Assembly: GCA_964640665.1 (NCBI GenBank) | Contig: CAZXHT010000017.1 | Span: 16,619-80,618, forward strand | Length of the DNA stretch: 64,000 nucleotides | From: DATKYQ01 sp964640665 | Lineage (GTDB): Bacteria > Myxococcota > B64-G9 | Direction of reading: 5' to 3' | In this document: in pieces, positions 57,075 to 64,000 of the stretch | Numbering within the stretch: position 1 is the first letter of the stretch | Layout: every line of letters starts with the position of its first letter | Translations under genes and position numbers: made by a program | The notes under the pieces: generated by a model | Databases searched by the model: none | Told to the model about the DNA's origin: nothing | The model's input: only the letters and a program-made list of their open reading frames with translations

Positions 57075-60000
57075 ATGGCGAGAGTGATCAGGGAGCACCG
57101 GGGCATCATGTTTCTGACCGTGCTGCTCATCGGCATGGGCATAGCCGCAAGCTGTTTCATGGATATCGGGGGGGGGGGGGGGGGCCCCCCCAATTGCCGC
57201 GGCGCAAAAAGCGCTGACCATCCAGGATGACCCTGGCGCGCTGCCCACAGAAGCCCTGATAGATGACTGGTTCATGCTGCACTACCACCACGATACTTCT
57301 CACTTGCCCCGTTGGTTGGTTGAATTGCTCGTAGGGCTGCGCCACGCCCTCGGCCGGCTGGATGTATCGAGCTACGAGTTGATGAGCGCGATCGAATCCG
57401 GCGCCGTCGATGCGAGTGTCTACCCATCGCTTGCGGATCTGGAAGCGAATGACCAGGCGGCGACGGTGGTCCTGGCAGCGCTCGATCTTACGCCGTCATT
57501 CGAGGGCGACTGGGCCGAGATCGTGAGACTGGTCTACGGCGATTCGAAGACGGTGCTCGAAGTCGCCCTGGCGCTCAACGAGGCGAACGGGAGCCCCCTG
57601 ACGAGCCAGGAGATCGAAGACCTTCCCTTCCGCGCCCACGCGCCGGTGTACGAGGTGGCCAGGGCCTACGACAAGGTGTCCGGCTGCCACAAGAAACAGT
57701 GCCGTGCGACTTATGAAACTGAAATCGCAAGCCCAGTGATCCAGTGGCTGGTAGCTTTTCGTGCCGGCCTGCGCGCGAAGCATGTACAAGGTGATTGCCA
57801 AATGCCCAGGCGCCTGTGGCTTGTCGAGAACGAAGATGAGCTAAACCTGGTGATGCACCTGCTCGGAGATCACGAGCCGCCTGCAGCGCCTGCTGTTAAT
57901 ACAGTTCCTTCGCCGACCGCAATCAATCCAGTCATACTCACTGGTACAACCGAAGCAATCAGTCTCGTGGACGTCTCCGGTGGAGCCCAGGCCGCATCGA
58001 GCTGGAGTGATGAGAACGGCGCCTTAACATTGGATGTTTTTCTAGTTGAGAATGTCGCCAATGCACTTTTGGTAACGGCCACGGATCGCGCGGGAAACGT
58101 CTCCTACCCCGCCCAGCTCGTGATCGTACACGACAGCCTTTCACCGATTGTGACGATAAACAGCCCGGAAGACGGCACATTGGTAGATGCCGATTCGACG
58201 CCGGTGCTCGGGAACGTTACAGACGCCGCGGCTGTCACACTGACAGTGAACGGTATTCAAACTCAAATCACGGGAAACTCGTTTCAACTGGACAGTTTGC
58301 CCGTAGCCACCGGCATGAACGTCATCGAGGCCATAGCGATCGACGCGGCCGGCAACGCCGGCCGGGACGCGGTGGCCGTCTACCGCCCGTTAGCAGGCGA
58401 GTACCCTCCGAGCGGCTTCGGAGTGGTAGGCCCCGAGGGTGGAACAATCTCGACGGGCAATACTGAAGATCCCTTCTTCGGTGCCTTCGTGGAGATTCCC
58501 CCCGGCGCACTCGATGAGGAGACGGTGATCGTGATCCAGGCCGGGCAGGGGGCGCCGGCAGTCGCGGACTTCCTGCCGGTAGGACCGGTCTTCCAGCTTC
58601 TCCCCTCGGGCCGACATTTCAACGTGCCCGTGAGGCTCACGCTTCCATATCACGAGGGATGGCTTCCCGAGTGGTCATCGGAGGACGAGCTCGGAGCCTA
58701 CCTGGTCGAGTCCGGCGGCTCGAGTTGGACGCGGCTTGAGGGCACGATAATTTACGAGCAGGATCGTATCTCCATCGAGGTTTCGGATTTCTCATTCGCG
58801 GTGGCCGGCGTGCCGCTCGTTGCCGGTCGGTGTGCCGTCGAGCTTGCCAGGCACGAGTACGAGTGTGACGTTATGCCGGCCGATGCGGGCTGGGAGGTGT
58901 ACGAGCAGGAGTGCGGCAATGTCAGGACGGACGGAGAATACCTGTACGTAGACATGACAGCCCCGTGTCCGGGCTACCCTTACTCGCGTATTTTCTACTA
59001 CAAAAACGAGGAAGCCCTACAGGCGGCGAGAAGGTACGAGATCGTCACGTCGATGAGCGCGGAGAACATGGCCGACATCCTGCAGGGCCCCTATGATCCC
59101 CTTGGATTCGGCGCGAACGACGGCCTGAAAATGCCGAGCGTTTGGGCGTGGAGGTCGGAGGCAGGCGAGACTTTCCTGGGCCTGAGCCTCAAGGAGGGTG
59201 AGTTCATAGCCTGGGACTGGAGCGGTTGGCACATATACAGGCTGGTCGTGGACAAGTCGCTCGCTACCGGGAAGGTGGAGGTCTTCATCGACGACGAGAC
59301 CTCTCCCCGGATCTCTGTACCCTACCAGTCATTCCCGGATTCGAGCCCGAAGGTGCCCTACACCTTTCAGACCTGGAACCAGGGTTGCTTCATAACGATG
59401 GACTATTTTCACTACGTCGCCTGCGATTTTGCGGACGGAGACGGAGATGGGCTCATAGACGATGGTGACAACTGCCCGGGCAGCTACAACCCGGGCCAGG
59501 CGGACGCCGACGGCGACGGTGTCGGCGACGCCTGCGAGACGCCGCCGAGCGTAAGCATCACGAATTTCGCAGACGGGTTCATCACCTGGAGCCCATCGAT
59601 AATAGTGAGCGGCACGGCCCAAGACGCCGACGGCGACATCGTGGGCGTGGAAGTCAACGGGGTGCAGGCCGCCTGGACCGGCGAGACGTACTGGGTGAGC
59701 GTACCTTTGGCCATGGGCGTGAACACGCTTACCGCCACGGTGACAGACCGCGGGGGCAACACGGCCGCTGCGTACATCCACGTCTACCGCGGCGAGCAGG
59801 GCAACCTGCCGGTGGCGTTCGGGGTTGTGAAGACGGGCGAGGAAACCGTCATCGAGGTCACGGACACGGAAAGTCATCTTTCCGGCTCGCGGGTGATTGT
59901 TCCTGTCGGTGCGGTGAGCGGGGAAGGAGTTGTCACGATTTTCCGGGCGCAAGCGCAGGTGTCTTTTTCCGCCGGGTGGCGTGAGATCGGCCCGGTAGTG

Positions 60001-63000
60001 GGAGTGGACATCGAGGAGGTGCAACTTCTGGCGCCAATTACTGTGGAAGTTCCCTGGTCGCGGTCGCTTCTTGATTTCTTCCGTGCATCGCGTGGCCAGG
60101 TGAAGCTTCTCTCCCTTGAATCCGGTCAAGCTGCCTGGACGGAAATTGAAGGTTCTCAAACCATCGTCGGCAAGAATACCGTGGCAGGCGATACACTGAG
60201 ACTTTCCATGTTCCAGGCGGGAATACCCGGGCCCGGTTTCTCCCTGTCCAGGTACATCGGGGTGGATCCACCGCTCGCCGACCAGGGTAACTACTGTGCG
60301 CTCAATGATGAAGGCAACTGCGACCATGGCAATCCAGAAGGTTGCATTTGTGGCCCCGGAGTTTACGGTGGCCCGCCTGGAAGCAGCGTAATTCAGAACC
60401 CGACGGCGGTCGATATGGTATCGTTCGAATATATGGGCAGGCCGGTAATGATAATTATCTACAATGAGATTCAAAACGTGGGTGACTTCGATTCTTGGCG
60501 CAGTGCCGTTTCTGGCTATCATAGCGCGCTGGAAAGTCTAGTCGGACTGGATGAGTCGACTCCAGTGTATGATGAGGATGGCGTGGGCAGGACAATGCGC
60601 TATACGGCGCTGGCCGTGAAGAGAATGATAGACGAAAGCAGCGGCGAAGGTTACCAGTTATTATACTATGCGGCGGCGTACATTGAGAAGAATCCAGGCG
60701 AGCTGCCTTTCAACTGGGGTTCGATAATCTACAAGTATGATAGCCGGGTGAACGAGCCGGAAATAGTCGCCGGGTATCCGTACCTTGGCGATGGCGGTGA
60801 GGACGTGCCCGCAGAGCAGGCCCAGATAAATGTTGTAAACGGATTGGCTATTGGTGATGACGGGACAGTTTACTTTTCCGAGACCAAGTTTGCAGACATC
60901 CTTTTCGGACCACAGCTTATTATGGCACATCGCGTGCGCAAGATATATCAGGCCGATGATGGCAGTCTGCTGGTGCGCACGATTGCCGGAACGGGTGAGC
61001 CCGGGTTTAATCCCGACAGCGGCGATCGGCAACCCGCCTGCGCTACGGACGTGCCGCTAAGGCTTCCCGAAGACGCCGAATCCGGGGTGGTGGCGCTCGA
61101 TGCAAGCGTGTTGTTCGTGGTCGACAAGGGCAATGCCCGAATACGGGCAATAAACGTATCCGGCGCATGTGATTCCGGTCAGGGTATTGATGCCGTGATA
61201 GGCGGAGTGGACGGTGCGCCGCAACTTGTGTTACCCCCGGGGTACGCTGTTACGGTGCTTGGCACGGGCCCTGGTGGAGATGCCGGGTGCAACCGCGAGG
61301 CCCCGGCTACATACGGGGATTTTGGGCAAGATACCGAGATAAGTTGTCCCGGGGGCCTTGCGGTTGTCGATGTCTGCGATGATTCCGGAACCTGTTCGGA
61401 TCGATACCTGGTTGTGTCCGATACCGATCACCAACAGCTCTTGGCGATGTCGTTCGAAGACCTGAGCGTTGGCCGTTTCGCCGGGCTTACCGATCAGGCG
61501 GGTTACTCATCCGGGCCAATGGACACGGCGACGCTCAACCAGCCGCATGGTCTTTCTTACGACTCCGGCGCAGACCTTTTCTTCGTCGCCGACACCGGCA
61601 ACGACATGATTCGGGTAGTCGGTTTTGACCCCGATCAGGACGGCGTTGCCGGCAACTACGACAACTGCCCGGCCGACTACAACCCCGACCAGACCAATAC
61701 AGACACCGACGATTTCGGCGACGCCTGCGATAACTGTGTTCCTTTTTCTAACCCCGACCAGGCCGACTGGAACTGGGACGGGGTGGGCGACGCCTGCGAT
61801 CTCGATGCCGACGGAGACGGGGTGAGCATTGACTGGAACGGCGACGGTATCTGGGGTGACAATCCTTGTAGTGGTGGCGATTTCGAAAACTGCGACGACA
61901 ACTGCCCGGAAGTAGAAAACCCTGACCAGGCCGATTCCGATGGTGACGGCATCGGCGATGCCTGCGAGTTGGATTCCGACGGAGATGGAATCCCAGACGA
62001 GGGAGACGGTTCGGCCATTGCGGGTGACGCTCCTTGCACTGGCGGCGATAACGAATACTGTGATGACAACTGCCGTTTCACGTCAGATTCAACTCAGTCG
62101 GATGCCGATAGTGATGGTTGGGGCGACGCATGCGACAACTGCTGGGAAATTGCAAATGTCGATCAGGCCGATGCCAACATGGACGGCGTCGGCGATGTCT
62201 GCGAGATAGACATCGACGGTGACGGTTACGAAGATACTGACGACAACTGCCCGCAGCATGCCAACCCCAGCCAACGAGACCGAGAAAACGACGAAATCGG
62301 CGACGGAATCGGCGACGCCTGTGACAATTGCCCCAATGATTTTAACGACCAGCAGATTGACGGTGATGGAGACGGCGTCGGAGACGCGTGTGACAATTGT
62401 CCGGCGATCATGAACCCCTGGCAAGATGACTGGAACAACGACGGCGTGGGCGATGCCTGTGGCGACGCGGACGGTGACGAGGTACCCGACGACGGTGACG
62501 GCAGCGGCATCGCCGGTGATTATCCATGCAGTGACGGTGAAAACTTTGACTGCGACGACAACTGTCCTTCAGTTGACAACCCTAACCAAGCCGACGACGA
62601 CGGCGACGGCATCGGCGATGCCTGCGACTGGTGCAGGTTCATTCCGAGTTATCAAATAGACCGCAACGGCAACTGCGGCATGCCTCCCTACGACACCGAT
62701 CCCCAGTGCGGCGATGCATGTGACGCCGGCGACGATATCGACGGTGATGGCATTCCAAACGATGAAGATTATTGCCCTGTATTGAAAACGCCTTCCTGTG
62801 ACGTCCCTGAAGATTGTTATACGGGCATCACCTGCAATCCAGTCGGGCGCTGCAGCCAGCATTTCGACTCGGACGATGACGGCGTCGGCGATTCGTGCGA
62901 CAATTGTCCCATGGTCCCGAACGCTGGTCAGGAAGATACGGACAACAACGGCAACGGCGACGGAATAGGCGACGCCTGCGACCTAGACGCCGATTTCGAC

Positions 63001-64000
63001 GGAGTGCCCGATGACGGCGGATTGCCCTGTGTGAACTTCAATGACGGCCAATGCCGTGACAACTGCATCGACGTGCCAAACCCCGACCAGTACGATTGGG
63101 ATGGAGACGGCGTTGGAAACGCGTGCGACGACGACATCGACGGGGACGGCGTTGACAACTCAAGTGACAACTGTCCGAATGTCGCACCAGCCGATCAGAC
63201 CGACGCCGACGGTGACGGCGCCGGAGATCTGTGCGACAACTGTCCCAAGATGATGAATCCGGACCAGGCGGACACGGACGGAGACGGTTTCGGCGACATG
63301 TGTGACGGAGACAGTGACGGCGACGGAATATCGGATGCGCTCGACCCGTGCCCCGAGAAGCCGACCGCTTTCTGTACGACAGATGAAGACTGCGGCCTGG
63401 CCATCGACGATTCGCCTATAACATGCAATGCAGAGATTAATCGTTGCGCAGAGGCGCCCGACACAGACGGTGATGGACTGGGCGACAACTGCGATCTGTG
63501 CCCCGAGAAAGCCGATTACAGTAGTTGGCAGACGGATGCCGACGGCGACGGCGTCGGCGATGCTTGCGACCTGTGCCCGAACGATTATGATCCGACGAAC
63601 GGCGACTACGACGGCGACAATCTAGGCGACGCCTGCAGCGACACGGACGGCGACGGGCTTTCGGACCTCGAGGAGCGAACTCCCGGCGTCGACGGCGTCG
63701 TCACAGATCCGGAAGAAGTCGACAGTGACGGCGACTGTGTCGACGATGGGGAAGAGCTGTCCATGGGCACCAACCCGGACAATTGGGATACCGACCACGA
63801 CGGTAAGTCAGACGGTTCGTGCGTGCCGCCGGATTTTCCGTCGGGCACCACGGACGATCTACATCCCCTCGACAACCTGGGCGAGCCTCCGGAGATGATA
63901 TTCGTGGAGATCAAGGAGATTCATCTCAGCAACACGCCATCCGAGCCGAAAGAATGGCCGACAATAAACATGAACCTGAGAAAGAATGCTTCATTCTTGA
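57075..64000 (+). CDS. Giant lipoprotein (beta-sandwich, NHL and thrombospondin-3 repeats), split from its signal peptide by a poly-G tract; runs off the window
   Basis: ATG 57075 follows GGGAGGG and gives a signal with lipobox (MFLTVLLIGMGIAASC). At 57168-57191 a G17-C7 tract leaves the signal peptide one base out of frame with the body, which then runs open for 2269 codons to the window end. The body has an N-terminal helical part, Ig-like sandwiches (SPIVTINSPEDGTLVDADST, ALLVTATDRAGNVS), a FN3-like domain, one TSP3 unit at 59461, an NHL-type propeller (about 60840-61620: LFVVDKGNARIRAI, LFFVADTGNDMIRVVG) and some 16 TSP3 repeats (61630-63660: DNCPxxxNPDQxDxDGDGxGD). TSP3 loops bind calcium. 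The tract may be phase-variable or an assembly artefact. Confidence 0.7.
57168..57191 (+). repeat. G17-C7 homopolymer tract inside the lipoprotein signal region
   Basis: Seventeen G are followed directly by seven C. Gly-rich linkers after a lipobox Cys are usual, but a clean G-to-C run also marks joined poly-G and poly-C read ends in two-colour sequencing. One base less, or two bases more, would restore the frame. Confidence 0.75.
61630..63660 (+). repeat. Thrombospondin type-3 repeat array (about 16 units)
   Basis: Units of 25-45 codons begin with DNCPxxxNPDQ and end with DGDGxGDACD, in some units with variants DLCP or DYCP. Each unit has two calcium-type acidic loops. The tandem DNA repeats are diverged, so this is an old array. 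Protein-level repeats explain the many open shadow frames on the other strand. Confidence 0.8.

Noticed and set aside
61620..63660. Regularly spaced short repeats that could be taken for a CRISPR array
   Set aside because: They are codon-phase, diverged TSP3 protein repeats inside one long open frame, without identical direct repeats or cas genes.
1..64000. tRNA and rRNA genes
   Set aside because: No TPsiC-like GGTTCGANTCC with a matching acceptor stem and no rRNA-like conserved block was found by eye; a tRNAscan/Infernal run would be decisive.

Overview
The window reads as one contig of a GC-rich, Gram-negative, delta-proteobacterium-like organism, closest in style to Myxococcota and relatives. 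The reasons are LPS genes (heptose activation, heptosyltransferase-type GT9, LpxL-type acyltransferase), FHA and sigma-54 (NtrC-type) regulators, Hanks-type Ser/Thr kinases with a C-terminal membrane anchor, many large Cys-rich lipoproteins with MopE-type and DxDC repeats, RCC1 and thrombospondin-3 repeat proteins, and a MYXO-CTERM-like C-terminal tail. The exact phylum cannot be fixed from the sequence alone.

Layout. 1-1470 holds the end of a P-domain protein and then four decayed gene pieces: radical SAM, FHA tail, caspase-like, receptor-L repeat. 1478-2209 is an AT-richer Fic gene. 2267-7246 (minus) encodes an FHA protein, a barrel protein with a TolB/CsgG-like N-terminus and a PHP-domain lipoprotein. 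7411-12941 (plus) holds two Cys-repeat lipoproteins and a compact family A DNA polymerase with proofreading but no 5' nuclease domain. 12927-15507 (minus) holds aspartokinase and a sigma-54 response regulator. Divergent from that regulator, 15699-15936 carries a well-formed sigma-54 promoter and what looks like a structured small RNA with two hairpins, each showing seven C residues in its loop, ending in an intrinsic terminator.

15932-23959 (minus) is an envelope and signalling block: SppA protease fused to a barrel-like domain, FHA/sigma-54 activator, periplasmic or barrel protein, Ser/Thr kinase, and a nucleotidyltransferase with a small partner. 24159-33901 has a C45-type hydrolase, a frameshifted malectin-domain surface protein, three more lipoproteins (one with Kazal domains) and an alanine-dehydrogenase-family enzyme. 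34072-39609 has an isoprenylcysteine-methyltransferase-like membrane protein, an SpmA-SpmB fusion, a transposase remnant, an RCC1 lipoprotein and a broken ankyrin gene. 39701-40413 is a vapBC module with a clear promoter and operator.

40459-51439 (plus) holds a GH92 mannosidase, lipoproteins, a thioredoxin-fold protein, an acyltransferase, a Vgb-like propeller lipoprotein, and the heptose/LPS set hldA-hldC-GT4-GT9. 51742-56942 has a second Ser/Thr kinase with TPRs and an HD-domain/HEAT-repeat pair. From 57075 to the window end runs one giant lipoprotein reading frame (more than 2,250 codons) whose signal peptide is joined to the body through a G17-C7 tract that puts it out of frame.

The strongest candidate for something undescribed is the sigma-54-controlled C-loop small RNA at 15725-15936. 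The adjacent NtrC-type regulator could activate it, and the predicted leader of that regulator's mRNA carries a complementary G7 run.
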